Shown: in pieces, positions 8,027-18,074 of the stretch
Numbering within the stretch: the first letter of the stretch is position 1
Layout: each line of letters begins with the position of its first letter
NCBI RefSeq assembly: GCF_003044185.1
Contig: NZ_PYYB01000001.1
Location: forward strand, 558,001-622,000
DNA length: 64,000 bases
Reading direction: 5' to 3'
DNA from: Paraconexibacter algicola
GTDB taxonomy: Bacteria > Actinomycetota > Thermoleophilia > Solirubrobacterales > Solirubrobacteraceae
The notes under the pieces: generated by a model
What the model was told of the DNA's origin: nothing
What the model saw: only the letters and a program-made list of their open reading frames with translations
The model's database searches: none
Position numbers and translations under genes: made by a program

Positions 8027-10036
8027 ATGAACGTCACGGACTACGGCTGGCTGATCCTGCTCTTCCCCCTGGTGGGCTCCGTGCTCATCGGGCTCACCAG
8101 CAGCAAGCTGCCGGGCAAGGCCGCCGGCGTCATCGGCACCGCCGCCATCGGCCTCGCCTTCCTCGCCACCCTCGGCGCCTTCTTCCAGCTCCAGGACAAG
8201 CCCGAGGAGGCCCGCCAGATCACCGGCGTCCTCTACGACTACGCCAAGACCGTCGGCGTCGACGCGGAGATGTCGATCCTCGTCGACCCGCTGTCGATCC
8301 TCATGTGCCTCGTGGTGACCGGCGTCTCGACGCTGATCCACCTCTACTCCACGGCCTACATGTGGAGCGACAAGGGCTACGCGCGCTTCTTCGCGTACCT
8401 GAACTTCTTCGTCTTCTCGATGCTGCTGCTGGTCCTGGCCGGCAACTTCATGATCCTCGTGGTCGGCTGGGCCTTCGTCGGCGCCGCCTCCTACCTGCTG
8501 ATCAGCTTCTGGTACCGCCGCACCACGGCGACGACCGCGGGCGTCAAGGCGTTCGTCATCAACGTCGTCGGCGACGTCGGCCTCGTGCTCGGCACGTACT
8601 TCATCTTCAAGCACACCGGGACGCTCGACTTCCTCAAGACGTTCAAGGAGGCCGAGGAGGTCGGGCGGACCGCCAACGGCGACCTCACCGCCGGCCTGAT
8701 CCTGCTGCTCGTCGGCGCGTTCGCGAAGTCCGCGCAGATCCCGTTCCACACCTGGCTGCCGGACGCGATGGAGGGCCCGACCCCGGTCTCGTCCCTCATC
8801 CACGCCGCCACCATGGTCACGGCGGGCGTCTACCTCATCGCCCGCATGCACCCGCTGTTCGAGCAGGCGCCCGCGGCCGCGGACGTCGCCGCCATCACCG
8901 GCGCGATCACCCTGCTCGTCGCCGGCACGATCGGCCTGGTCGTCACCGACCTCAAGCGCGTCATCGCCTACTCGACGATGTCCCAGATCGGCTACATGAT
9001 CATGGCCGTCGGCGGCGGCGCCTACGTGGCGGGCCTCTTCCACCTGATGACGCACGCGTTCTTCAAGGCGCTGCTCTTCATGGCGGCCGGCTCGGTCATC
9101 GGCGCGATGGCCGGCAACCAGGACCTGGACAAGATGGGCGGCTTCCGCAAGGCGATGCCGTTCACCTTCGGCTGCTTCGTCATCGGCGGCCTCGCGCTCG
9201 CCGGCATCCCGCCGTTCTCGGGCTTCTTCTCCAAGGACGAGATCCTCCTGATCATCGGGGACCGCGGCGGCTGGTACATCGCCCTGTACGTCGCCGGCTA
9301 CGTCGGCGCGCTGCTGACCGCCATCTACACGTGGCGCATGATCTTCCGCGCGTTCTTCGGCGAGGCGTGCCCCGAGGCCAAGGAGCTCGAGGGCGGCCAC
9401 CTGCACCACGCCCACGTCCACACGAACCCCGCCAACGGCGAGGTCGAGGACACCGAGGTCGGCTTCCCCGGCTCCGAGCACCACATCGCGGAGCGCTCCG
9501 TGCCGATGAAGGTCGCGATGGGCTGCCTCGCGGTCCTCGCGGTGATCGGCGGGTTCATCCAGGTCCCCAAGGTCAACCACTGGCTGGACGACTTCCTGCA
9601 CCCGACGTTCGAGGACAGCGCCATCGAGCAGCTGTCCAAGAACGACTCGCTCCTCTACTTCGGCCTCGCGCTCGGCACCGTGCTCGGGCTCGTCGGCATC
9701 GCGATCGCCTACCGCCTCTGGGTCCAGAGCCCGGAGATCCCCGCGAAGATCCAGGCGCGCTTCCCGTTCCTGCACCGCCTGTTCGTGAACAAGTGGTACT
9801 TCGACGAGCTGATCGACCTCGTGATCGTCCGCCCGTTCGGCTGGATCGGCCGCTTCGCGCAGCAGACCTTCGAGCGCATCGTCGTCGGCGCCGCGCTCAT
9901 CGGCGGGCCCAGCGGGCTCGTCAAGGCGGGCTCCGCCGCCGTCCGTGCCCTGCAGTCCGGCTTCCTGCGCGCCTACGCTGCGCTGCTGTTCGCCGGCGTC
10001 GCCGCGACCGTCTTCTACTTCCTCGTGCAGTCGTGA
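8027..10036 (+). CDS. nuoL: NADH-quinone oxidoreductase subunit L
   Basis: Largest antiporter-like proton-pumping subunit, 669 residues. Family stretches include WAFVGAASYLLISFWY, the KSAQIPFHTWLPDAMEGPTP motif with the conserved pumping Lys, and SSLIHAATMVTAGVYLIAR. A C-terminal amphipathic lateral helix region follows, with a His-rich loop (GGHLHHAHVHTN) near residue 460. The ATG has only a weak upstream purine tract. The next gene starts 4 bases after the stop. Confidence 0.97.
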   Translation: MNVTDYGWLILLFPLVGSVLIGLTSSKLPGKAAGVIGTAAIGLAFLATLGAFFQLQDKPEEARQITGVLYDYAKTVGVDAEMSILVDPLSILMCLVVTGVSTLIHLYSTAYMWSDKGYARFFAYLNFFVFSMLLLVLAGNFMILVVGWAFVGAASYLLISFWYRRTTATTAGVKAFVINVVGDVGLVLGTYFIFKHTGTLDFLKTFKEAEEVGRTANGDLTAGLILLLVGAFAKSAQIPFHTWLPDAMEGPTPVSSLIHAATMVTAGVYLIARMHPLFEQAPAAADVAAITGAITLLVAGTIGLVVTDLKRVIAYSTMSQIGYMIMAVGGGAYVAGLFHLMTHAFFKALLFMAAGSVIGAMAGNQDLDKMGGFRKAMPFTFGCFVIGGLALAGIPPFSGFFSKDEILLIIGDRGGWYIALYVAGYVGALLTAIYTWRMIFRAFFGEACPEAKELEGGHLHHAHVHTNPANGEVEDTEVGFPGSEHHIAERSVPMKVAMGCLAVLAVIGGFIQVPKVNHWLDDFLHPTFEDSAIEQLSKNDSLLYFGLALGTVLGLVGIAIAYRLWVQSPEIPAKIQARFPFLHRLFVNKWYFDELIDLVIVRPFGWIGRFAQQTFERIVVGAALIGGPSGLVKAGSAAVRALQSGFLRAYAALLFAGVAATVFYFLVQS

Positions 10037-10040
10037 TCTC

Positions 10041-11756
10041 GTGACCCTTCATCTCTCGATCTTCCTCTGGCTGCCCGCGGCGGCCGGCGTCCTCGGACTG
10101 CTCTCGCGGTCCGACAAGCTCGCCCGCGCGCTCGCGGTCCTCGGGGCCCTCGGCTCCCTGGGCTACGCGATCACCGCGGTCGTCGACTACGACCGCGACA
10201 CCGGTGGCCTGCAATACGTCACCGACCGCACCTGGATCTCCGAGCTCGGGATCCACTACAAGCTCGGCCTCGACGGGCTGAACCTGTTCCTGATCCTGCT
10301 GACCGCCGTGCTGTTCCTCGCGGCGATCCTGTGGTCGATGCGCACGCCGATCGAGCGCGAGCGCCACTACTGGCTGCACCTCGGCATCGGCCAGACCGCC
10401 GTCCTCGGCGCCCTCATGGCGCAGGACCTGGCGCTCTTCGTCGCGTTCTTCGACCTGATGCTGATCCCGTTCTTCTTCCTGACGATCGGGTGGTCCACGG
10501 CGGAGAACAAGACCGGCGCGGTCCTGAAGCTCGTCATCTACACGCTCGTCGGCTCGCTGCTGATGCTCGTCGCAGCGATCGGCATCGCGGTCCTCACCAA
10601 GGACGCGTCGGGCAACGACCTGACCTTCGTCCTCAGCGACCTCACCGCCACGACGCTGCCCGAGGGGTCGCAGGACTGGATCTTCCTCTGCTTCGCCGCC
10701 GCCTTCCTCGTGAAGATGCCGGCGTTCCCGTTCCACGGCTGGATGCCCGACGGGTACAAGGCGATGCCGCTGCCCGTCCTGGCCGTGTTCTCCGGCGTGC
10801 TGTCGAAGGTCGCCGCCTACGGCTTCCTGCGGATCGTCTGCCCGACGCTCCCCGACGCCGCGGTCGAGTTCCAGACGCTGATGCTCATCATCGGCCTGCT
10901 GTCGATCGTCTACGGCTCCGCGGTCGCCTTCACCACCACGAACGCCCGCCTGATCCTCGGGTACTCGTCGCTGGCCCAGCTCGGCTTCATCCTGCTCGGC
11001 GTCTTCGCGCTGAACCCGCAGGGCGCACAGGGCGCGATCCTCCAGTCGGTCAACCACGGCCTCGTCGTCGCGCCCGCGTTCTTCCTCGTCGCCCTGGCCG
11101 CCGAGCGCGCCCGCGGCTCGGAGGACATCCGCGACATGGGCGGCCTGGCGTTCAAGGCGCCGATCATCGCGGTCCTCTTCCTCATCGTCGCGCTGGCGAA
11201 CCTCGCGATCCCCGGGTCGTCGAACTTCGTCGGCGAGTTCTTCATCCTGCTCGGCGTCTTCAACGCCAAGGTCGCGATCGCCGCGATCGCCTTCACCGGC
11301 GTCGCGCTCGCCTCCGTCTACTCGCTGCGCCTGTTCATCCGCGTGATGCACAACCGCACCGGCGCGGAGACCGAGGGCCGCGAGATCAGCGTCCGCGACG
11401 GGCTCGTGCTCGTCCCGCTCGTGCTCGCGATCATCGCGCTCGCCTTCTACCCGCAGCTCGCGCTGCAGAAGGGCGAGAAGGACATCACCGGCGCGGTCGC
11501 GACCGCGTTCGAGAAGTCCGACCCCGAGCAGTTCGCCAAGGAGACCGGCGGTAGCGCCGAGCCCGCCGCCGCGCAGGCCGTCACGCCCGGTGCGGGCGCC
11601 GGCCAGGCGATCGATCCGGCCACCGGGGCGCCCGCGGGCGGCCAGGCGGTGCAGATCGACCCGCAGACCGGTCTGCCGATCGACCCGAACACCGGGCAGC
11701 CGATCCAGATCGATCCCGACCAGCTTCCCGCCGAGGCCCAGGAGGTCACGCCGTGA
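10041..11756 (+). CDS. nuoM: NADH-quinone oxidoreductase subunit M with repeat tail
   Basis: Antiporter-like membrane subunit. The GTG at 10041, four bases after nuoL, gives 571 residues starting with the first hydrophobic helix; codons further upstream belong to nuoL in another frame. Conserved sequence includes KMPAFPFHGWMPDGYKAMPL with the functional Lys, SVNHGLVVAPAFFLV, and the Glu/Lys pattern of the family. Unlike usual NuoM (about 500 residues), about 70 extra residues follow the last helix, Ala/Gln/Pro-rich with IDPxTGxP-type repeats. The stop overlaps the nuoN GTG (GTGA). Confidence 0.95.
   Translation: MTLHLSIFLWLPAAAGVLGLLSRSDKLARALAVLGALGSLGYAITAVVDYDRDTGGLQYVTDRTWISELGIHYKLGLDGLNLFLILLTAVLFLAAILWSMRTPIERERHYWLHLGIGQTAVLGALMAQDLALFVAFFDLMLIPFFFLTIGWSTAENKTGAVLKLVIYTLVGSLLMLVAAIGIAVLTKDASGNDLTFVLSDLTATTLPEGSQDWIFLCFAAAFLVKMPAFPFHGWMPDGYKAMPLPVLAVFSGVLSKVAAYGFLRIVCPTLPDAAVEFQTLMLIIGLLSIVYGSAVAFTTTNARLILGYSSLAQLGFILLGVFALNPQGAQGAILQSVNHGLVVAPAFFLVALAAERARGSEDIRDMGGLAFKAPIIAVLFLIVALANLAIPGSSNFVGEFFILLGVFNAKVAIAAIAFTGVALASVYSLRLFIRVMHNRTGAETEGREISVRDGLVLVPLVLAIIALAFYPQLALQKGEKDITGAVATAFEKSDPEQFAKETGGSAEPAAAQAVTPGAGAGQAIDPATGAPAGGQAVQIDPQTGLPIDPNTGQPIQIDPDQLPAEAQEVTP
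11610..11730 (+). repeat. IDPxTGxP-type repeats in the NuoM tail
   Basis: The end of nuoM codes for imperfect repeats: IDPATGAP, IDPQTGLP, IDPNTGQP and a final shortened IDPDQLP, separated by Gln/Ala/Gly. The DNA repeats follow, with related atcgatcc/atcgaccc units. The tail comes after the last membrane helix and is hydrophilic. Confidence 0.8.
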
Positions 11757-13300
11757 CGACCACCCTCCTCGCCGCCGCCGAGGCGCCGAAGATCGACTGG
11801 GGCGGGCTCTCCCCGCTCATCGCGCTGCTCGGCGGCGCCGTCATCGTCCTGATGCTCGGCCTGTTCCGCTCCGCGTTCGTGCGCGAGCAGGTCGTGCCGT
11901 TCCTCAGCCTCGTCGCCGTCGGCGCGTCCGCCGGCCTGACGATCTGGCAGTGGGACACCCGTCTGGACCTGATCAGCGGCGCGATGCGGGTCGACGGCCT
12001 GGCGCTGACGCTGAACCTCGTGCTGCTCACCGCCGCGTTCGCGACGATCCTGCTGTCCTGGCGCGCCAACGCCCCGCGCGAAAGCGCCCACGGCGAGTAC
12101 CACTCGCTGCTGCTGACCTCGGTCGCCGGCATGGTCGTGCTCGTCGGCGCCCAGAACCTCGTGACGCTCTTCATCGGGCTCGAGCTGTTCTCGATCCCGC
12201 TGTACGTGCTCTGCGCCACCGAGATGCGCCGCGCGACCGCGCTCGAGTCCGGCCTGAAGTACCTGATCGTCGGCTCCGCCGGCTCCGCGATCCTCCTGTA
12301 CGGCCTCGCGCTGCTCTATGGCGCCACCGGGGACACCGACTTCACCGGGATCGCCGCCGCGGTCGAGGACCAGGGCCTCGCCAAGGACTCGCTGCTGCTC
12401 GCCGGCGTCGCGCTCACCGCGGTCGGCCTCGCGTTCAAGTGCTCGATCGCGCCGTTCCACCAGTGGACGCCGGACGTGTACGAGGGCGCCCCCACGCCCG
12501 TGACCGCGTTCATGGCGGTCGCCACGAAGGCCGCCGCGTTCGGCGTCTTCCTGCGGCTCTTCGACGTCGCGCTGATCGGCTCGTCCGACGTCTGGGCGCC
12601 GTTCCTGGCGATCCTCGCCACCGTGACGATCATCGTCGGCAACGTCGGCGCGCTCGGCCAGTCGTCGCTGAAGCGGATGCTCGCGTTCTCGAGCGTCGCC
12701 CAGGCCGGCTACATGCTCGCCGGCGTGATCGTCGCGACGCAGCTCGGCGTCCGCGCGACCGTCTTCTACCTCGCGGTCTACCTCGTCATGAACCTCGCCG
12801 CGTTCGCGGTCATCGTCGCCCGCGAGCGCGAGACCGGTCACGGCGACGACATCGAGGCGATCAAGGGCATCGGCCGCGACCGCCCGCTGCTGGGCTGGGC
12901 GCTCACCCTGTCGATGCTCGGGCTCGCCGGTGTCCCGGCGACCGCCGGGTTCATCGGGAAGTTCTACCTCATCGATGCGGCCGTGGACGGCGACTACGCC
13001 TGGCTGGGCATCGTCATCGTGATCGGCTCGATGATCTCGCTCGCGTACTACCTGCGGGTCGTCGCGGCGGTCTGGAGCACCGAGGCCACCGCCACGGCCA
13101 CCACCGGCGCGGGCCCCCTCCCCGCGCTCGCGGGCGGCGCGCCCGACGGCCCGGCGGACTTCACCCCCGGCGCGGAGAAGCACTGGGAGGTCGCGCTCGT
13201 GGCCGCCGTGTTCGGTGCCGCCACGCTCGTGCTCGGCGTGATCCCGGGCCCGCTGTTCGACCTGATCCGCGACAGCGGCTCGGGCCTCGGCCTCTTCTAG
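11753..13300 (+). CDS. nuoN: NADH-quinone oxidoreductase subunit N
   Basis: Third antiporter-like membrane subunit, 515 residues from the GTG that overlaps the nuoM stop. Conserved blocks are LFIGLELFSIPLYVLCA, KCSIAPFHQWTPDVYEGAPT with the pumping Lys, and FSSVAQAGYML. It ends with a helix before ILGVIPGP-like sequence (LVLGVIPGPLFDLIRDSG). It closes the nuo gene set; a strong hairpin follows 30 bases later. Confidence 0.96.
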   Translation: MTTTLLAAAEAPKIDWGGLSPLIALLGGAVIVLMLGLFRSAFVREQVVPFLSLVAVGASAGLTIWQWDTRLDLISGAMRVDGLALTLNLVLLTAAFATILLSWRANAPRESAHGEYHSLLLTSVAGMVVLVGAQNLVTLFIGLELFSIPLYVLCATEMRRATALESGLKYLIVGSAGSAILLYGLALLYGATGDTDFTGIAAAVEDQGLAKDSLLLAGVALTAVGLAFKCSIAPFHQWTPDVYEGAPTPVTAFMAVATKAAAFGVFLRLFDVALIGSSDVWAPFLAILATVTIIVGNVGALGQSSLKRMLAFSSVAQAGYMLAGVIVATQLGVRATVFYLAVYLVMNLAAFAVIVARERETGHGDDIEAIKGIGRDRPLLGWALTLSMLGLAGVPATAGFIGKFYLIDAAVDGDYAWLGIVIVIGSMISLAYYLRVVAAVWSTEATATATTGAGPLPALAGGAPDGPADFTPGAEKHWEVALVAAVFGAATLVLGVIPGPLFDLIRDSGSGLGLF

Positions 13301-13330
13301 ACCGCCGCTTCCGGGCGCCTCTGCGCGCCG

Positions 13331-13350
13331 CGCCCCGGGTAGCCGGGGCG
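13331..13350. terminator. GC hairpin after nuoN
   Basis: A perfect 8-bp inverted repeat, cgccccgg-gtag-ccggggcg, begins 31 bases after the nuoN stop. There is no U-tract, so it would be a factor-independent terminator only in the loose sense used for high-GC actinobacteria. It also sits directly in front of the next ATG at 13352, so it could instead shape the leader of that gene. Confidence 0.45.
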
Positions 13351-13351
13351 C

Positions 13352-13567
13352 ATGAGCGTCATCCGCACCGGCACGAAGGTCTCCTGGTCCTGGGGGAACG
13401 GCACTGCGACCGGCACCGTCGCCGAGCGGTTCACCGACACGGTGACCCGCACGATCGAGGGGTCGGAGATCACCAAGCACGGCAGCGAGGACTGCCCCGC
13501 CTACCTGATCGAGCAGGAGGACGGCGGACGGGTCCTGAAGCTGAAGTCCGAGGTGCGCCGCGCCTGA
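13352..13567 (+). CDS. DUF2945 (HVA1-type Tudor-like) small protein
   Basis: A 71-residue protein matching the DUF2945 / hypervirulence-associated Tudor-like family: GTKVSWSWGNGTATGTVAER at the start, then ERFTDTVTRTIEGSEITKHG and SEDCPAYLIEQEDGGRVLKL. The fold is expected to be a small beta barrel. Bacterial members have no firmly assigned role. It stands alone between nuoN and the subtilase. Confidence 0.85.
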   Translation: MSVIRTGTKVSWSWGNGTATGTVAERFTDTVTRTIEGSEITKHGSEDCPAYLIEQEDGGRVLKLKSEVRRA

Positions 13568-13685
13568 TCGGCGGCGGCGGGTCGCAACCTGGTCTCGGAC
13601 CGCTCCCATCTCGCCGAGCGGTGTGGCAGGCTGACGGGGCGAGCGCGGGGGACCGGCCTTCGGCGCCGCACGCCGAGGAGCGCAC

Positions 13686-16600
13686 ATGTCCGTCGCACGC
13701 CCTGGCCGCGCGTCAGCGTGGGCCGTCCTGACCGCCGCCGTCGCGGCCACCCTCCTGCTGGTCTGGGCGCTCCCGGGCGGGCCCGGACGGGCGACCGCCA
13801 CCGCCGGCGGGACCGGCGCGTCCCACCTCTACCTCGTCCCGGCGGGCGCCGCGGCGGACCGCGCCGTCGCCTCCCCGGCCGTGCGCCTCGTCGCGCGCTA
13901 CGAGGACGCGGTGCTCGCCGAGACCTCCGCGCCCGACGCGGGCGCGCTCGTCGACGCCGGCGCCCAGATCCGCGACGACCTGCGCCGGGTCACGCTCCAG
14001 CGCCGCACCGTCGATCCCGCGGCCGAGCAGGCGGCGACCACGACGAAGCGGGCCCCGTCCCCGCTGGCGGCCGCGGACGGCCCCGTGCTCCAGGTCGTGC
14101 AGTACGTCGGCCCGCCGAAGGACGGCTGGCTCGAGGACCTCGCCGCCACCGGCGTGCGGATCGTGAGCTACCTGCCACAGGCCGCCTACCTCGTCCACGC
14201 CGAGGGCCGACAGCGCGACGCCCTCGCCGCCTACGCCGAGCGGTCGAGCGTCGTGCGAGCCACGTTCCCGCTCGCGGCCGCCGACAAGATCGCGCCCGAG
14301 ATCCCGGCGCAGGGCGCGAGCCCCGTGGCGGTCCAGACGCTGACCGGCGAGGACGGCACCCCGGCGCGCAGCGCGCTCGCCCGCGCCGCCGGGGCGACGA
14401 CCCCGCGCCCCGACATCCACCTCGGTCCGTACCTCACCCGGTACGCGACGCTCACGCGGACCGAGGTCGAGGAGCTCGCCGCGCAGCCGGGTGTCGTCTC
14501 GCTGGAGGCGGCGCCGATCCCGGAGCTGCTCGACGAGCGGCAGGCGCTGCTGATGTGGGACCCGGTCGCCGCGCTCGGCGCGGCCGGCACCTACCTCGGC
14601 CTCGTCGACGGCTACACGGGGACCGACACGTTCGACTTCGCGATCGACGTCACCGACGAGGGCCTGGACACCGGCAACGCCGCCGACATCGGTCACACCG
14701 ACTTCCGCGTCGGCGGCAGCGCCGCCAATCCCAGCCGGGTCGGGCGGATCGTCAACGCGCGCACGACCGGTCCCGTCGAGGACGGCTCGGACTGCGGCGG
14801 GCACGGGACGATCAACGCGGGCATCGCCGCCGGGTTCACCGCCAACACCACCCCGGCCACCGACGTCGACGCCGCCGGCTACCGCTATTCGATGGGCGTC
14901 GCACCGCGGGCGCGGATCAACGCCACCCGTGTGTTCCAGTGCAGCGGCCCCTGGAACGCCCCCAACCTCAGCACGGTCGCCGACACGACCTACGCGGCCG
15001 GCACCCGGATCCACACGAACTCCTGGGGCGCGAACAGCGGCGGGGCGTACACGCCGGAGGCGCAGCTGTTCGACCGCATCGTCCGCGACGCGCAGCCGGG
15101 CACGGCCGGCAACCAGCAGCTCGTCGAGGTGTTCTCGGCCGGCAACTCGGGTCCGAACCCGGGCACGATCGGCTCCCCCGGCACCGCGAAGAACGTCCTC
15201 ACCGTCGGGGCGACCGAGAGCGAGCGGCCGTTCGGCACCGACGCGTGCGGGATCACCGACGCGCTCGCCGACGACAACCGGCAGGTCATCGGCTTCTCCA
15301 GCCGCGGCCCGACCGCGGACGGTCGGCTGAAGCCCGACGTGACCGCCCCGGGCACGCACGTCTCCGGCACCCGGTCCCAGAGCGGGGCCTACAACGGCAA
15401 CGGCGTCTGCGGCGTCGCGGGCGGCGGGATCCAGTTCAACAACCGCTACACGGCCTCCTCGGGGACCTCGCACTCCGCGCCCGCCGTGGCGGGCCTCGCC
15501 GCGCTCGTGCGCGACGTCTTCACGCCGGTCATCGGGCGCGCACCGACCCCTGCGCTGACGAAGGCGCTGATCGCCAACGCCACCGTCGACATCGACGACC
15601 CGGCGGCCGGCGGCCACGCACCCAACACGTCGCAGGGCCACGGGACCGCCGCGATCCGCGCCACGCTCGACCAGGCGGCGACCGCGGCGATCCGCACCGG
15701 GACGTTCGCGGACTCCGGCACCACCCAGACGATCGTGCGCACCGTGCAGGACCCCGGCCGCCCGGTCCGGGTCGCGCTCGCGTTCACCGACGCGCCGGGC
15801 TCGACGGTCGGCAGCAGCGTGGTCAACGACCTCGACCTCGAGGTGACCGCCGGCGGGCAGGTCTACCGGGGCAACGCCCGCGACGGCGCGACCGGCCTCT
15901 CGCTCCCGGGCGGGACCGCCGACCCGCGCAACACCCTCGAGACGGTCGTGCTCCCGGCCGGCACCACCGGCACCTACGCGGTGACCGTGCGCGCGACGAC
16001 GATCGCCGGGGACGGCGTGCCGGGCGACGGCGATCTCACCGACCAGGACTACGAGCTGGTCGTCGACAACCAGACCGCCGCGACCGCGGGCTACGTCACC
16101 GGTGACGCCACGACGCTCCGCGACGAGGACGGGGACGGCGTGATCGAGCCCGGCGAGCCGTTCGCGGCCGAGACCACCGTCACGAACGTCGGCGGCTCGC
16201 CCGCGCAGAACGTCCGCTCGCAGATCTCCCCGGCGTCCCCCGACGTCACGGTGACCGAGCCGCGCGGGCCGGCGATCGAGCTGGCCCCCGGCGCGACCGG
16301 GACGCTCGCCGGGGCCCGCGGTGTGCTCGCCAGCTCGGCGCCGTGCGGCACGGGGGCGAGGATCGGGGTGGCGCTCGCCACGGACGCGCCCTCCGGCGCC
16401 GGGATCGGGCCGGGCGGCCGCATCGCCGGCCCCGCCTCCGTCGCCTTCCTGCGGACCGCCCCGACCGCCGTGGCGATCCCCGACGGCCCCGGAGGCGCGT
16501 CCGCGACGCTGCCGCTCGTCGTCAGCCGGCCCGGCCGCGTCGCGAACCTCGAGGTGATCCTCGACCTCACGCACACCTACGTCGGGGACCTCGCGATCAC

Positions 16601-17564
16601 GCTCACGAGTCCCGCGGGCACGACGGTCACGCTCATGAGCCGTCCCGGCCCCGGCGGCGCGGGCTCGCCGGGCGACGACCTCGTCGCGACGATCCTCGAC
16701 GACGACGCGACCCGGACGATCGAGTCGATCGTCGCCGCCGACGCACCGCACACCGGCCGCTGGCGGCCCGACCAGCCGCTGGCCGCGTTCGACGGGCAGA
16801 CGATCACCGGCACGTGGACGCTGACCGTCCGCGACCTCGCCGCCGGGGACACCGGGACGATCCAGCGCGTCGGGATCTCCGATCCGCCCGACTGCAACGT
16901 CGACCCCGTCCCGGCGTTCGACGCGCCCACCACCGCGCTCGTGGACGAGACCGTCACGCTCGACGCGTCCCCCGCGGTGGACCGCGACGGCTCCCTGACG
17001 CGGTTCGAGTGGGACCTCGACGGGGACGGGACGTTCGAGCGCGACAACGGCACCGCGCGCACGCAGACCGTCGCGTTCCCGACCGTCGGCGCGAAGCCCG
17101 TCGCCCTGCGCGTCACCGACGACCGCGGTGCCCGGAGGACGCGCAGCGCGACGATCACCGTCGGCACGCCCCCGCCCGCACCCCCGGCGCCCACCCCCAC
17201 CCCGTCGGCCACGCCCGCGCCGCAGCCGACCCCGACCACCGGGCAGGGCCTGCCGACCGGCGAGCGCCCCGCGAAGGTCGTCCCGTCGCTGCTCGGCGGC
17301 CCGTCGACGAAGCGGTGCCTGAGCCGTCGGACCGTGCGCGTCACGCTGAAGGCGCCGAAGGGCACGACCCTGCGCAGCGTCGTCGTGACCGTCAACGGGA
17401 CGCGGCGGCGCACCGTGACCGGCACCGGCCTGCGGCGCGCGATCAGCCTCGCGGGCCTGCCGAAGGGCCGGGTGGTCGTGAAGGTGCTCGCCACCACCAC
17501 GACCGGCGCCCGCCTGACCGCCAGCCGGACCTACCGGACCTGCACGCCGAAGAAGCGCCGCTGA
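13686..17564 (+). CDS. Large secreted S8 subtilisin-like protease with P-domain and PKD domain
   Basis: A 1292-residue secreted serine protease. It has a signal peptide or anchor over residues 12-32 and a long pro-region of about 280 residues. The S8 catalytic domain has Asp in VTDEGLD (about residue 324), His in CGGHGT (about 373), oxyanion Asn region FSAGNSGPNPG (about 485) and Ser in GTSHSAP (about 594). Next come a jelly-roll segment with bacterial subtilase features, a proprotein-convertase-like P domain (about 940-1070; DLTHTYVGDLAITLTSPAG), a PKD-like domain (about 1080-1155; WDLDGDGTFERDNG), a Pro/Thr-rich linker and a basic C-terminal beta domain. Likely extracellular nutrient or surface proteolysis. 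All three catalytic residues are intact. Confidence 0.9.
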   Translation: MSVARPGRASAWAVLTAAVAATLLLVWALPGGPGRATATAGGTGASHLYLVPAGAAADRAVASPAVRLVARYEDAVLAETSAPDAGALVDAGAQIRDDLRRVTLQRRTVDPAAEQAATTTKRAPSPLAAADGPVLQVVQYVGPPKDGWLEDLAATGVRIVSYLPQAAYLVHAEGRQRDALAAYAERSSVVRATFPLAAADKIAPEIPAQGASPVAVQTLTGEDGTPARSALARAAGATTPRPDIHLGPYLTRYATLTRTEVEELAAQPGVVSLEAAPIPELLDERQALLMWDPVAALGAAGTYLGLVDGYTGTDTFDFAIDVTDEGLDTGNAADIGHTDFRVGGSAANPSRVGRIVNARTTGPVEDGSDCGGHGTINAGIAAGFTANTTPATDVDAAGYRYSMGVAPRARINATRVFQCSGPWNAPNLSTVADTTYAAGTRIHTNSWGANSGGAYTPEAQLFDRIVRDAQPGTAGNQQLVEVFSAGNSGPNPGTIGSPGTAKNVLTVGATESERPFGTDACGITDALADDNRQVIGFSSRGPTADGRLKPDVTAPGTHVSGTRSQSGAYNGNGVCGVAGGGIQFNNRYTASSGTSHSAPAVAGLAALVRDVFTPVIGRAPTPALTKALIANATVDIDDPAAGGHAPNTSQGHGTAAIRATLDQAATAAIRTGTFADSGTTQTIVRTVQDPGRPVRVALAFTDAPGSTVGSSVVNDLDLEVTAGGQVYRGNARDGATGLSLPGGTADPRNTLETVVLPAGTTGTYAVTVRATTIAGDGVPGDGDLTDQDYELVVDNQTAATAGYVTGDATTLRDEDGDGVIEPGEPFAAETTVTNVGGSPAQNVRSQISPASPDVTVTEPRGPAIELAPGATGTLAGARGVLASSAPCGTGARIGVALATDAPSGAGIGPGGRIAGPASVAFLRTAPTAVAIPDGPGGASATLPLVVSRPGRVANLEVILDLTHTYVGDLAITLTSPAGTTVTLMSRPGPGGAGSPGDDLVATILDDDATRTIESIVAADAPHTGRWRPDQPLAAFDGQTITGTWTLTVRDLAAGDTGTIQRVGISDPPDCNVDPVPAFDAPTTALVDETVTLDASPAVDRDGSLTRFEWDLDGDGTFERDNGTARTQTVAFPTVGAKPVALRVTDDRGARRTRSATITVGTPPPAPPAPTPTPSATPAPQPTPTTGQGLPTGERPAKVVPSLLGGPSTKRCLSRRTVRVTLKAPKGTTLRSVVVTVNGTRRRTVTGTGLRRAISLAGLPKGRVVVKVLATTTTGARLTASRTYRTCTPKKRR

Positions 17565-17612
17565 CGCGACCCAGGCCCGACGGCGGGGCGGCCGATCCGC
17601 GATGATGCGTGC

Positions 17613-18074
17613 GTGCGCATCACCGCGAAGGCCGACTACGCCGTCCGGGCCGCGATCGAGCTCGCCGCCCATGCCGGGGACGACCGACCGACCAAGGGCG
17701 AGGCGCTCGCCCGCGCGCAGGACATCCCCCTGAAGTTCCTCGAGAACATCCTCGCGGACCTCCGGCAGTCCGGGATCGTGCGCAGCCGGCGCGGGGCCGA
17801 CGGCGGCTACCTGCTCGCCAAGCCCGCCGACGAGGTCACGATCGCCGACATCATCCGCGCCGTCGAGGGCCCGCTCGCGCACGTGCGCGGCGAGAAGCCC
17901 GAGGAGGTCGAGTACGCCGGCAACGCCGAGTCGCTGCAGCAGGTCTGGATCGCCGTGCGCGCCGCGCTGCGCAGCGTCGCCGAGACCGTGACGCTCGCCG
18001 ACGTCGCCGCCGGCGAGCTGCCCGAGTCGGTGACGAAGCTCGCCGCCGACCCGGAGGCCTGGGTCACGCGCTAG
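17613..18074 (+). CDS. Rrf2-family transcriptional regulator (cysteine-free, CymR-like)
   Basis: A 153-residue winged-helix regulator. The family start [17 protein letters not shown], the recognition region [20 protein letters not shown] and the wing [11 protein letters not shown] are all clear. It contains no cysteine, so it cannot bind an iron-sulfur cluster as IscR, NsrR or RsrR do; this is the CymR-like class that controls sulfur and cysteine genes. It overlaps the 3' end of cysA by 11 bases in convergent orientation. Control of the sulfate importer is inferred from this position. Confidence 0.9.
   Translation: MRITAKADYAVRAAIELAAHAGDDRPTKGEALARAQDIPLKFLENILADLRQSGIVRSRRGADGGYLLAKPADEVTIADIIRAVEGPLAHVRGEKPEEVEYAGNAESLQQVWIAVRAALRSVAETVTLADVAAGELPESVTKLAADPEAWVTR

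Noticed and set aside
13713-17882. 1389-codon antisense frame over the subtilase
   Set aside because: Composition is Arg/Ala/Gly/Asp low-complexity typical of a shadow frame in high-GC DNA. The plus strand encodes a full protease with its catalytic triad.
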